Part shown: piece after piece, positions 26,253 to 34,330 of the stretch
How the letters are laid out: each line of letters opens with the position of its first letter
Numbering within the stretch: the first letter of the stretch is position 1
Origin: Imbroritus primus
Lineage (GTDB): Bacteria; Pseudomonadota; Gammaproteobacteria; Burkholderiales; Burkholderiaceae
DNA length: 64,000 bases
Direction: 5' to 3'
NCBI GenBank assembly: GCA_000272025.2
Contig: AKCV02000015.1
Coordinates: forward strand, 62,001-126,000
Notes under the pieces: model-generated
What the model saw: only the letters and a program-made list of their open reading frames with translations
What the model was told of the DNA's origin: nothing
Database searches by the model: none
Program-made: the position numbers and the translations under genes

Positions 26253-27038
26253 ATGGCTACTCTCGAAATTGAAAATCTCAGCGTCAAGTACGCAGGACGC
26301 GACGGCGAGGAAACGCTGGCGCTGTCCAATGTCAATCTGAATATGGGAAGCGGCGACTTTGTGGTCGCCCTGGGCGCCTCCGGCTGTGGCAAGACGACAC
26401 TGCTGTCGTGCATCGCGGGCTTCATGCAAGCCTCCGAGGGCGAGATCCGCCTCAATGGCAAGCCGGTGATCGGTCCCGGTGCCGAACGCGGCGTGGTGTT
26501 CCAGAAGCACGCGCTGATGCCGTGGCTGAACGTTATCGACAATGTCGCGCTGGGTTTGCAGCTGCGCGGCATGGGCAAGAAGGAGCGCTACGACATTGCC
26601 CGTGAAAAACTGGGCCAGGTTGGGCTCGAGAAGGTCGCCGCCAAGCCGGTGTCCCAGCTGTCGGGCGGCATGCAGCAGCGTGTCGGCATCGCCCGCGCGC
26701 TGGCCAATGATCCGGCGGTGATGCTGATGGACGAACCGCTCGGCGCGCTCGACGCGCTGACGCGCGAGTCGATCCAGGCGCTGATCCTGAAGCTGTGGGC
26801 GCGCGAGCAGAAGATCGCGTTCTTCATCACGCATAGCGTGGAAGAGGCACTGTTCCTGGCGACTCGCCTGATCGTCATGAGTCCGTCGCCGGGCCGCATC
26901 GCTCATACCTATGAACTGCCATTCGCGCGCCGGTTTCTCGAATGCGGCGACGCACGTCTGGTGAAATCCGATCCCGAATTCATCCGCTACCGCGAAGAAA
27001 TCGTCGATCTCATCCACAACACCACGGCAGAGGAATGA
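26253..27038 (+). CDS. tauB: Taurine ABC transporter, ATPase
   Basis: 261 residues. Walker [10 protein letters not shown] at about 39-47, signature LSGGMQQR, Walker [14 protein letters not shown] and switch His in [32 protein letters not shown] is typical for TauB/SsuB. The ATG at 26253 has GGAAG upstream; the open frame before it has no family sequence. It runs into tauC with only 2 bases between. Confidence 0.9.
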   Translation: MATLEIENLSVKYAGRDGEETLALSNVNLNMGSGDFVVALGASGCGKTTLLSCIAGFMQASEGEIRLNGKPVIGPGAERGVVFQKHALMPWLNVIDNVALGLQLRGMGKKERYDIAREKLGQVGLEKVAAKPVSQLSGGMQQRVGIARALANDPAVMLMDEPLGALDALTRESIQALILKLWAREQKIAFFITHSVEEALFLATRLIVMSPSPGRIAHTYELPFARRFLECGDARLVKSDPEFIRYREEIVDLIHNTTAEE

Positions 27039-27040
27039 AA

Positions 27041-27901
27041 ATGGCTGCTACCAGTGTGAAATCCGCGGCGCTGCCGACGGCCAAGGCCAAGAGCAAGCCG
27101 ATGAAGGCTGTATCCGGATACCGGCTGCCGGGCGAAGGCTCGAGCACTGCCATCGCGACCGTAACCGTTATCTCGCTGCTGGTGCTGTGGTGGGTCGCCA
27201 CCACGTTCCAGTGGGTGCCGCCGTTGTTCCTGCCGAGTCCCAAGGCAATCTATACGGCGTTCATCGACGCCTGGAACGGTGACCTGCAAGGCGGCTTGCC
27301 GCTGCTCGAGCATTTCCGCCAGAGTATGGTCCGCGTGTTCGGCGCCTTCGCGCTGGCCGTGGTCACCGCGGTACCGATCGGCGTGCTGATGGGCGTGTCG
27401 CGCATTGCGCGCGGCATCTTCGATCCGCCCATCGAGTTCTATCGTCCGCTGCCGCCGCTGGCCTACCTGCCGCTGATCGTGATCTGGTTCGGCATCGACG
27501 AGACCTCCAAGATCATTCTGATTTTCCTGGCCTGTTTCGCACCGCTTGCCATGTCGGCGCAGGCCGGCGTGAAGTCGGTGGCCATCGAGCAGATCAACGC
27601 CGTGTATTCGATGGGCGCCTCGCGCTGGCAGGTGATCCGTCATGTCGTGTTGCCGGCTGCGCTGCCGGAAATCCTCACCGGCATGCGCATCGCCATCGGC
27701 TTTGGCTGGACAACCCTGGTGGCCGCCGAGATGGTCGCGGCAACCGCCGGCCTGGGACAGATGGTATTGAACGCATCGAATTTCTTGCGGACCGACGTGG
27801 TGATCATGGGTATCATCCTGATCGGCTTGATTGCCTATGGTTTCGACATGCTGATGCGTCGCGCCGAAACCTGGCTGGTACCTTGGAAAGGAAGGATGTG
27901 A
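27041..27901 (+). CDS. tauC: Taurine ABC transporter, permease
   Basis: 286 residues with a Lys-rich cytoplasmic N-terminus, then about six membrane helices. The ATPase-contact loop AVYSMGASRWQVIRHVVLPAALPEILTGMRIAIGFGWTTLVAAEM is the permease signature. The ATG at 27041 is preferred over 27035 because GAGGA lies 6 bases before it. The stop overlaps the GTG start of the exporter gene (GTGA). Confidence 0.9.
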   Translation: MAATSVKSAALPTAKAKSKPMKAVSGYRLPGEGSSTAIATVTVISLLVLWWVATTFQWVPPLFLPSPKAIYTAFIDAWNGDLQGGLPLLEHFRQSMVRVFGAFALAVVTAVPIGVLMGVSRIARGIFDPPIEFYRPLPPLAYLPLIVIWFGIDETSKIILIFLACFAPLAMSAQAGVKSVAIEQINAVYSMGASRWQVIRHVVLPAALPEILTGMRIAIGFGWTTLVAAEMVAATAGLGQMVLNASNFLRTDVVIMGIILIGLIAYGFDMLMRRAETWLVPWKGRM

Positions 27902-28680
27902 TAGAAGGTTGGTTTGGGCTGTCGCCAGCAATGCTGGCGCTGGCGGCAGCAGCAGTGGTTGTTGCAGGTGTGGTACGGGGATACGCAGGATTCGGGTTTT
28001 CCGCGATGGTGGTCGGCACGCTCGCCATCGTGATATCCCCGGCGCAGATCGTGCCAGTCATGTATCTGATGGAAATCGCGGCAAGCCTGTCGTTGCTGCC
28101 GGCCATTCGCCGGCACATCGACTGGAGCTGGCTTACACCGCTCGCGATTGCCAACATCATCACCACCCCGCTCGGGGTATGGATGCTCACCCGGTTCAAC
28201 GAGGACACGCTGCGGTTGATGGTGGCGCTGTCGCTGCTGGTACTCAGCACGATCCTGCTGACAGGCTACTCGCGTCCCGACTCGGGTCGGCCGGTGGGCG
28301 GCTCCTTGCGCTGGACCACGGGCGGTGTTTCCGGCGTGATGAGCGGCATCGCCGCCGTCGGCGGTCTCGCCGTCGCGGCGATGTTCCTGCTGACGGGCGT
28401 GGCGGCCGCGCAACTGCGCGCGACGATGATCGCACTGCTGTTCGTCATGGATATCTGGGCGCTGGGATTGTCATACGCCGGTGGCATCGTGCACTGGCAG
28501 ACGTTTGCACTGGCGTGCGCGCTGGCGCCGGCCATGGTGGTGGGCATTCGCCTCGGTCACCGGCTGTACCACCGCGACATGTCGCGCGACGTGGGACAGC
28601 AGGCATTCCGCCAGCGTATTTCCATTCTGCTGTTCACGCTGGCATTGGCCGGTCTGTTGCGGACCTGGCTGGTGAACTAG
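27898..28680 (+). CDS. safE: TauE/SafE family sulfite exporter
   Basis: 260 residues from a GTG that overlaps the tauC stop and has AAGGAAGG before it. About eight membrane segments with the family blocks VRGYAGFGFSAMVVGTLAIVISPAQIVPVMYLMEIAASL and GVSGVMSGIAAVGGLAVAAMFLLTG. The family exports sulfite or sulfoacetate during sulfonate breakdown. Its coupling to tauABC supports a role in removing sulfite. It converges on pta. Confidence 0.85.
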   Translation: MIEGWFGLSPAMLALAAAAVVVAGVVRGYAGFGFSAMVVGTLAIVISPAQIVPVMYLMEIAASLSLLPAIRRHIDWSWLTPLAIANIITTPLGVWMLTRFNEDTLRLMVALSLLVLSTILLTGYSRPDSGRPVGGSLRWTTGGVSGVMSGIAAVGGLAVAAMFLLTGVAAAQLRATMIALLFVMDIWALGLSYAGGIVHWQTFALACALAPAMVVGIRLGHRLYHRDMSRDVGQQAFRQRISILLFTLALAGLLRTWLVN

Positions 28681-28728
28681 CCCAGCACCCGACCGTGGCC
28701 GGTGCCGGGCGCCCTGCCTGACAAAGGC

Positions 28729-29667
28729 TTAGCGGGCCGCGAGCACGCCCAGCGCGGCCGATGCCAGGCGGGCATATGCCGAGTCGGCGCGGCTGGTGAG
28801 CACTACCGGCACACGCGCGCCCAGCACCAGGCCGGCACATTCCGCGCCGCCAAGGTACACGAACGATTTGTAGAGCGTGTTGCCGGTTTCCAGGTTGGGA
28901 GCAATCAGGATGTCCGGCTGGCCAGCCACGGGCGAGGCGATACCCTTGATGCGCGCGGCTTCGGCCGAGATGGCGTTGTCGAAGGCCAGCGGGCCATCGA
29001 TGATGCCGCCGGTCAACTGGCCGCGGTCGGCCATCTTGCACAGCGCGGCGGCGTCGAGCGTGCCCGGGATCGCCGGGTTGACCGATTCCGTGGCGGAGAG
29101 GATGCCCACCTTCGGTGCGCTGATCGACAGCGCATGCGCCAGATCGATGGCGTTCTGCACGATGTCGCGCTTGGTCGGCAGGTCGGGTGCGATGTTCACC
29201 ACGCAGTCGGCCAGCATCAGCGGCTTGTCGTAGCGCGGCAGGCTGAAGTAGAACACGTGCGAGATGCGGCGCGAGGTACGCAGACCGGCATCGCGTGACA
29301 CCAGCACGGCCATCAGCTCATCGGTGTGCAGGCTGCCCTTCATCAGGACCGTGGCAGAACCGTCGCGCACCATTTCGGCAGCGCGCTGTGCTGCGGCTTT
29401 GGGGTCGTCTGGCGTATCGACCAGCGTCATGCTACCGAGATCGAGCTTGAGGGACGCGCCCAGCTCACGGATGCGCGTCGCCGGGCCAACCAGTGCCAGC
29501 GTGGCGATGTTCGCCTTGACGATGTCCTGGCAGGCCGACAGCGCCTGCGCTTCGCACGGGTAGACCACGGCGATGACCGGTTTGTCGGCGCGCGCGGCGG
29601 CGCGCTGGATCAGCGCATCGAGCGCGGGATGTGCCTGGGTGCCGTGAGCGGCGGGACTTGCTGCCAT
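28729..29667 (-). CDS. pta: Phosphate acetyltransferase (short, Pta of sulfonate pathways)
   Basis: 312 residues, PTA_PTB family: AVVYPCEAQALSACQDIVKANIATLALVG, RAAEMVRDGSATVLMKGSLHTDELM, VLSATESVNPAIPGTLDAAALCKMADRGQ and the C-terminal GNTLYKSFVYLGGAECAGLVLGARVPVVLTSRADS. It turns acetyl phosphate into acetyl-CoA. In taurine and sulfoacetate breakdown acetyl phosphate is the product of Xsc, so the gene fits here. A GGAGGA site precedes the ATG. Confidence 0.88.
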   Translation of the reverse strand: MAASPAAHGTQAHPALDALIQRAAARADKPVIAVVYPCEAQALSACQDIVKANIATLALVGPATRIRELGASLKLDLGSMTLVDTPDDPKAAAQRAAEMVRDGSATVLMKGSLHTDELMAVLVSRDAGLRTSRRISHVFYFSLPRYDKPLMLADCVVNIAPDLPTKRDIVQNAIDLAHALSISAPKVGILSATESVNPAIPGTLDAAALCKMADRGQLTGGIIDGPLAFDNAISAEAARIKGIASPVAGQPDILIAPNLETGNTLYKSFVYLGGAECAGLVLGARVPVVLTSRADSAYARLASAALGVLAAR

Positions 29668-29708
29668 GTTTCCTCCAAATACCGTACACGCCCGTGCGGC
29701 GTCCTCGG

Positions 29709-30554
29709 CTAGAACGTTTGCGTCAGCTCGGCCGCAGCCTGCAGGGCGCGCGGCACGAATTCGAGAGAGCGCGACAGCGGCGAACGTGCCGTAGGCGCAT
29801 GAATGGCGATGGCGGCAACCATCTTGCCGTTGGTGTCGCGGACCGGCACCGCCACGCAGGCGATACCGGCGACGAATTCCTCGTTGTCGATGCCGAGTTC
29901 CTTGTCAGCGCAGCGATCCAGTTCGGCTTCCAGCATTTCGACATTGGTGATGGTGTTCGGTGTGAAGCGCTCGAGCTTCAGCTGGCGCACCAGCTGGCTG
30001 CGGCGCTCCGGCGGCAGTTGCGACAGCAGCAGCTTGCCGCTCGCCGAGCAGTGCAAGGGCACGCGCGAGCCTGGCTTGAGGTCGAGGCGCAGCGGCCACG
30101 GCGCTTCCATGCGGTCGAGGTACAGAACCTCGGTTTCATTGAGCATGGTCAGGTTGACGGTTTCACCGATATCGGCCACCAGGCTCGCCAGGATGGCGCG
30201 CCGCAATTGGCGCGGGCCGGAGTGGGTCACGATGTCCAGACCCAGGCGCGCGAGGCGTGGCCCGACCGTGTAGGCGTTGCGCGGACCAGGCTCGCGGATG
30301 ACGAGGCCGCCGCTTTCCAGCGCGGCCAGCATGCGGTGCAAGGAGGCCTTCGGCGCGTCGAAACCCTGCATGATTTCCGCCAGGGTCAGCGGCCGATCGG
30401 CGCGGACCAGGAATTCAAGCAGCGCGAACGCGCGCAGGGTCGGCGTATCGCCGCGCTCGGCAGATGTGTCGAACGCGGGCGTGATATCGGGCACGACGAT
30501 GGCGGGTGTGCCGCGTCCAGCCGTGGACTTCGCTGCCGCTGTGGTGGATTTCAA
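29709..30554 (-). CDS. IclR-family transcriptional regulator
   Basis: 281 residues if begun at the TTG at 30554, which has GGAGG 5 bases before it; an upstream in-frame start at 30644 has no such site. The N-terminal winged helix (LRAFALLEFLVRADRPLTLAEIMQGFDAPKASLHRMLAALESGGLV) is followed by the ligand domain (HCSASGKLLLSQLPPE, GIDNEEFVAGIACVAVPV). The target is not known. It lies 41 bases upstream of pta on the same strand side, so control of pta is plausible. The IclR proteins at 30962 and 35951 are similar in plan. Confidence 0.85.
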   Translation of the reverse strand: MKSTTAAAKSTAGRGTPAIVVPDITPAFDTSAERGDTPTLRAFALLEFLVRADRPLTLAEIMQGFDAPKASLHRMLAALESGGLVIREPGPRNAYTVGPRLARLGLDIVTHSGPRQLRRAILASLVADIGETVNLTMLNETEVLYLDRMEAPWPLRLDLKPGSRVPLHCSASGKLLLSQLPPERRSQLVRQLKLERFTPNTITNVEMLEAELDRCADKELGIDNEEFVAGIACVAVPVRDTNGKMVAAIAIHAPTARSPLSRSLEFVPRALQAAAELTQTF

Positions 30555-30961
30555 TCGATCCTCCGTTCCAGAAAACGAGACGCCCTGATTGTACGCCTTG
30601 CCGGGTTGCCTACCCTCGCCACCCGCTCTTGCGCGGGCTGCCATCAGCGCCTGGTTGTCGCAGGCGACGGCGCACGGCCGGCATATGACGAGGGATGACT
30701 AGAAGAATATCAAAAAATAAAACGTTATGTACCGAAAAATTACATATGTGCCTGGGCATCTAAGGCGGATCCAGATTTGGGACATGCCGTTTCGATAAAA
30801 GCCATATAAAAAAAGTGACTCATAATCCATTTAAATTGCTTTGCTCTGAGCAATGCGGAACGCTTCATTTCACTTTTACGGCATTCTGCAAATAGCGCTA
30901 TCCATCGCTGTTCTGATCATGTATTCTAAATATCAGAAATGCATTCTATTATTTAGAACAA
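30555..30961. other. Divergent IclR-IclR intergenic region, AT-rich
   Basis: 407 bases between two IclR genes. The half from about 30700 to 30961 is clearly AT-rich compared with the surroundings and holds several TATAAA- and TTTAAAT-like words and the inverted repeat at 30924-30958. No gene was seen in it. Confidence 0.6.
30924..30958. promoter_or_regulatory. Inverted repeat just before the second IclR gene, candidate operator
   Basis: TTCTAAAT (30924-30931) and ATTTAGAA (30951-30958) form a perfect 8-bp inverted repeat; a smaller imperfect palindrome AGAAATGCATTCT lies inside. It ends 3 bases before the ATG at 30962, in a place that would block transcription or translation of the regulator itself. 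Confidence 0.45.
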
Positions 30962-31756
30962 ATGGACAAAACACTCGCCAAAGGCATGGCGGTCATGGAA
31001 TACCTGGTGGCCCAGGGCACGCCCTGCGGGGTCTCCGACGTGGCGCGGGCCATGGGCCTGGCGCGCAGCAATGCGCACCGCACGTTGCAGACGCTGGTGG
31101 CGCTGGGTTATGCCCGGCAGTTTCCGGATGCCAGCTACGGCCCGACGCTCAAGTTGTTCGGACTGGGCGCGCAGGTGGTGGGCGGCCTCGATGTGAAGCG
31201 CATCGCCCAGCCGGTACTGGCTGCACTGGCGCAGGAATCGCAGGAAACGATTCACCTGGTGGTGCGCGAAGGCGCGGAAGTCATCTATCTCGACAAGTTC
31301 GACAGCCCGCAGCCGGTGGCGGCCTATTCCAAGGTCGGTGGCCGCGCCGCGGCGCAATGCGTGGCCACGGGCAAGGCGCTGCTGGCCTGGCAATGTCCGG
31401 CGGGCGAGGCTGGCGAAACCTGGTTGCGTCGCGAGCTGCCCGTGCTAACGGCCTACACCCCGAAAAGCCATCAGGATTACGAGAGCCTGGTGACTGACCT
31501 GCGCGAGACGCGCACCCGTGGCTATGCCTTCAACCGTGAAGAGTGGCGCCTTGGCGTGTGCGGTCTGGGCGCCCCGATCTTCGACAGCCAGGGCCGCCTC
31601 GTCGCGGCGCTTGGCATGAGCGTACCGAGTATTCGCTTTATCAGCCGCCGCGTGCCAACACTGGCCGCGGCACTCTGTCGTGCAGCGGCCGCGACTTCCG
31701 CTGCCCTGGGCCACGAGCCCGGGGTAACAGGAGAGGTGGCTGCGGGCACCCGGTGA
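30962..31756 (+). CDS. IclR-family regulator, probable sulfoacetate regulator (SauR-like)
   Basis: 264 residues. Winged helix at the N-terminus (GVSDVARAMGLARSNAHRTLQTLVALGYARQ) and IclR ligand domain (QETIHLVVREGAEVIYLDKFDS, CVATGKALLAWQ, WRLGVCGLGAPIFDSQGRLVAALGMSVPS). No Shine-Dalgarno is seen before the ATG; an internal ATG at about 30992 is less likely because it trims the domain. It precedes the Bug receptor, sauS and sauT, as SauR does in C. necator, hence the role. Confidence 0.82.
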   Translation: MDKTLAKGMAVMEYLVAQGTPCGVSDVARAMGLARSNAHRTLQTLVALGYARQFPDASYGPTLKLFGLGAQVVGGLDVKRIAQPVLAALAQESQETIHLVVREGAEVIYLDKFDSPQPVAAYSKVGGRAAAQCVATGKALLAWQCPAGEAGETWLRRELPVLTAYTPKSHQDYESLVTDLRETRTRGYAFNREEWRLGVCGLGAPIFDSQGRLVAALGMSVPSIRFISRRVPTLAAALCRAAAATSAALGHEPGVTGEVAAGTR

Positions 31757-31813
31757 ACGGATCCCGCTGTAGCACGAAACCATAAGGAGGGGAAACCTCC
31801 AAGGAGACAAGCC

Positions 31814-32818
31814 ATGCAACCCGACGTTCAAGTATCACGCAAGTCCCGATTTTCGGTAGTGGTCCGCGGCATCGCATTGACGCTGGCAATGACGCTTGGG
31901 GCGGCTACGCCGGCCTTCGCGCAGTATCCTGACAAACCGGTCACGCTGATCGTGCCGTATCCGCCCGGCGGCGGTACCGACGTGATCGCGCGTATCGTGC
32001 AAGACAAGCTGCGTGCGCAGCTGGGCCAACCGATCATCATCGAAAACCGCGGCGGCGCCGCTGGTGTCATCGGCACCGAACTGGCCGCCAAGGCGCAGCC
32101 GGATGGCTACACGGTGCTGTTTACCCTGTCGTCCCACACGATCAACCCGGCCATCTATAAGAAGCTGCGTTTCAACACCGAGAAGGATTTCGACCCGGTG
32201 TCGATGGTGGCTTCGCTGCCGCAGATCCTGGTGGCGCATCCGAGCCTGCCGGCCAATAACGTCAAGGAACTGATCGCCATGGCCAAGGCCAAGCCGGACA
32301 GCCTGTCGTATGCTTCCGTGGGCAACGGTTCGCCTGGCCATATCGCGGGCGAGATGTTCAAGCTCAAGACCGGCACGCAGATGACGCATGTGCCGTACAA
32401 GGGCGGTGGCCCGGCTGTGAGCGATGTGCTGGGCAACCAGGTGCCGCTGCTGTGGGTGTCGATTCCGGCTGCCGCACAATTCGTCAAGCAGGGCAAGCTG
32501 AAGGCGCTGGCCGTGTCGACCGTGAAGCGCAGCGCGCTGTTCCCGGACGTACCGACGGTTCAGGAGTCGGGCATTGCCGATTTCGAAGTGGACTCGTGGT
32601 ATGCCATGTTCGTGCCGGCCAATACGCCCAAGCCCGTGGTCGAGCGCCTGCAGAAAGCCATTGCCGAAGTCGTGAAGCAGCCTGACATCAAGGAAAAGCT
32701 GCTGGCCCAGGGCGCGGAAGCCGTGGGTAGCGATTCCGCCGGTCTTGGCGCGGTGGTGAAGCGCGAACTGCCGAAGTGGGCCAAGCTGGTCAACGACGCG
32801 AAGATCACGACCGAATAA
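31814..32818 (+). CDS. Bug/TctC-family periplasmic solute receptor
   Basis: 334 residues. A signal peptide is cleaved after AFA at about residue 36. Mature YPDKPVTLIVPYPPGGGTDVIARIV, VIENRGGAAG-like and PDGYTVLFTLSSHTINPAIYK are Bug family signatures. These proteins bind carboxylates. No TctA or TctB membrane gene is nearby, a common state for the many Bug receptors in Burkholderiaceae. Placed directly before sauS and sauT, it probably captures sulfoacetate. GGAG lies before the ATG. Confidence 0.85.
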   Translation: MQPDVQVSRKSRFSVVVRGIALTLAMTLGAATPAFAQYPDKPVTLIVPYPPGGGTDVIARIVQDKLRAQLGQPIIIENRGGAAGVIGTELAAKAQPDGYTVLFTLSSHTINPAIYKKLRFNTEKDFDPVSMVASLPQILVAHPSLPANNVKELIAMAKAKPDSLSYASVGNGSPGHIAGEMFKLKTGTQMTHVPYKGGGPAVSDVLGNQVPLLWVSIPAAAQFVKQGKLKALAVSTVKRSALFPDVPTVQESGIADFEVDSWYAMFVPANTPKPVVERLQKAIAEVVKQPDIKEKLLAQGAEAVGSDSAGLGAVVKRELPKWAKLVNDAKITTE

Positions 32819-32856
32819 GAAGATTGATTCAGTAACCAAGCATTAACGGAGATTCT

Positions 32857-34311
32857 ATGGCATCGACCCCCCATCTGCCGCTGTCCACCGATCCGGACGC
32901 CATGGAGGCCGTGGCAGGCCTGATCGAGCGCGCACGCCGCGCGCAGCGAGCCATCGAGGGCTTCTCGCAGGAGCGCATCGACGAACTGACGCTGGCCATC
33001 GGCTGGGCCATCATGGAGCCGGGCCGCAATCGCGTCCTCGCGGAAATGGCGGTGCGCGACACCGGCCTGGGGAATGTCGATGACAAGATCGCCAAGAACT
33101 ACCGCAAGACCCTCGGCCTGCTGCGCGACCTGAAAGGCCGCCGCACGGTCGGCGTGATTGCGGAAAAGCCGGAACTCGGCCTGATCGAGATTGCACGTCC
33201 CGCGGGCGTGGTGGCAGCGGTGACGCCGTCCACCAACCCCGGGGCGACGCCGGCCAACAAGATCATCAATGCCGTGAAGTGCCGCAACGCCGTGATTGTC
33301 GCGCCCTCGCCCAAGGGCGCGAGCACATGCGCACAGCTGCTCAAGTACGTGCACGCCGAACTTGAGCGTGCCGGGCTCGATGCCGAAGTGGCGCGTGACC
33401 TGGTGCAGATGCTGCCGATCCCGGTGTCCAAGTCGCTGACCCATGCGCTTATGATGCAGGCCGACCTGGTGGTCGCCACCGGCAGCCAGGCCAATGTGCG
33501 CGCCGCCTACCTGAGCGGCACGCCGGCCTTCGGCGTGGGCGCGGGCAACGTTGCCTCCATCGTCGACGCCAGCGCCGATGTGGAAGCTGCGGCCGCCAAG
33601 ATCATGCAGTCCAAGACTTTCGACAACGCCACCAGCTGCTCGTCGGAAAACAGCGTCATCCTGGTCGAGCCGGTTGCCGACGCCATGCTGGCTGCGCTGG
33701 CCAAGCAGGGCGCGGTGCTGCTCGATGCGGGCGACAAGGAGCGTCTGCAGAAAACCATGTGGCCGGGCGGCAAGCTGTCGTCCGACGTGACGGCGCGCGC
33801 CGCTGGCGAGATCGCGGAGATCGCCAAGCTCGAAGCGCCGGCCACGCGTCAGGCGCGCGCCCTGCTGGTCGAGGAGACCGGCACGGGCCCGCAGTATCCG
33901 TACTCCGGCGAGAAGCTCTCGCCGGTGCTCACGGTCTATCGCGCCAAGAGCCTGGAGGATGCGGCGCGCATCGTCTCCGACATCTACGCCTACCAGGGTG
34001 CGGGTCACTCGGTGAGCCTGCATGCGCAGGGCAAGGCAGCGACCGAAGGCGCACTGCAGATCGGCCTGACCATGCCGGTGGCGCGCGTCATCGTCAACCA
34101 GCCGCATGCCATCGCCACCGGCGGCAACTTCGACAACGGCCTGCCGTTCTCGCTGTCGATGGGCTGCGGCACCTGGGGCGGGAACAATTTCTCGTCGAAC
34201 ATGGATGTGTCGAACTACATGAACATCACGCGCATCGCGTATCCCATCGCCCCCCGCATGCCGTCCGACGCGGACATCTTCGGGGCGTTCTTCGACAAGT
34301 ACGGGCGCTGA
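32857..34311 (+). CDS. sauS: CoA-acylating aldehyde dehydrogenase, probable sulfoacetaldehyde dehydrogenase
   Basis: 484 residues. Family blocks are AGVVAAVTPSTNPGATPANKIINAVKCRNAVIVAPSP-like and the catalytic Cys261 in ATSCSSENSVILVEP. It belongs to the acylating group (AdhE N-terminal/EutE/SauS). SauS of C. necator reduces sulfoacetyl-CoA to sulfoacetaldehyde. The neighbour coding for a CoA ligase and the surrounding taurine, isethionate and sulfite genes support SauS over a plain acetaldehyde enzyme. Gap of 38 bases from the receptor gene, 19 to the ligase. Confidence 0.83.
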   Translation: MASTPHLPLSTDPDAMEAVAGLIERARRAQRAIEGFSQERIDELTLAIGWAIMEPGRNRVLAEMAVRDTGLGNVDDKIAKNYRKTLGLLRDLKGRRTVGVIAEKPELGLIEIARPAGVVAAVTPSTNPGATPANKIINAVKCRNAVIVAPSPKGASTCAQLLKYVHAELERAGLDAEVARDLVQMLPIPVSKSLTHALMMQADLVVATGSQANVRAAYLSGTPAFGVGAGNVASIVDASADVEAAAAKIMQSKTFDNATSCSSENSVILVEPVADAMLAALAKQGAVLLDAGDKERLQKTMWPGGKLSSDVTARAAGEIAEIAKLEAPATRQARALLVEETGTGPQYPYSGEKLSPVLTVYRAKSLEDAARIVSDIYAYQGAGHSVSLHAQGKAATEGALQIGLTMPVARVIVNQPHAIATGGNFDNGLPFSLSMGCGTWGGNNFSSNMDVSNYMNITRIAYPIAPRMPSDADIFGAFFDKYGR

Positions 34312-34330
34312 GCCTGGCGGGAGTTGCATG

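Noticed and set aside
28680-28710. Terminator between safE and pta
   Set aside because: A 10-bp inverted repeat with one mismatch (GCCCAGCACC / GGTGCCGGGC) exists, but the 11-base loop and absence of a T-run make it too weak to list.
32560-34329. Open frame of 589 codons on the minus strand
   Set aside because: Antisense to the SauS-like and Bug receptor genes, with no recognisable domain.
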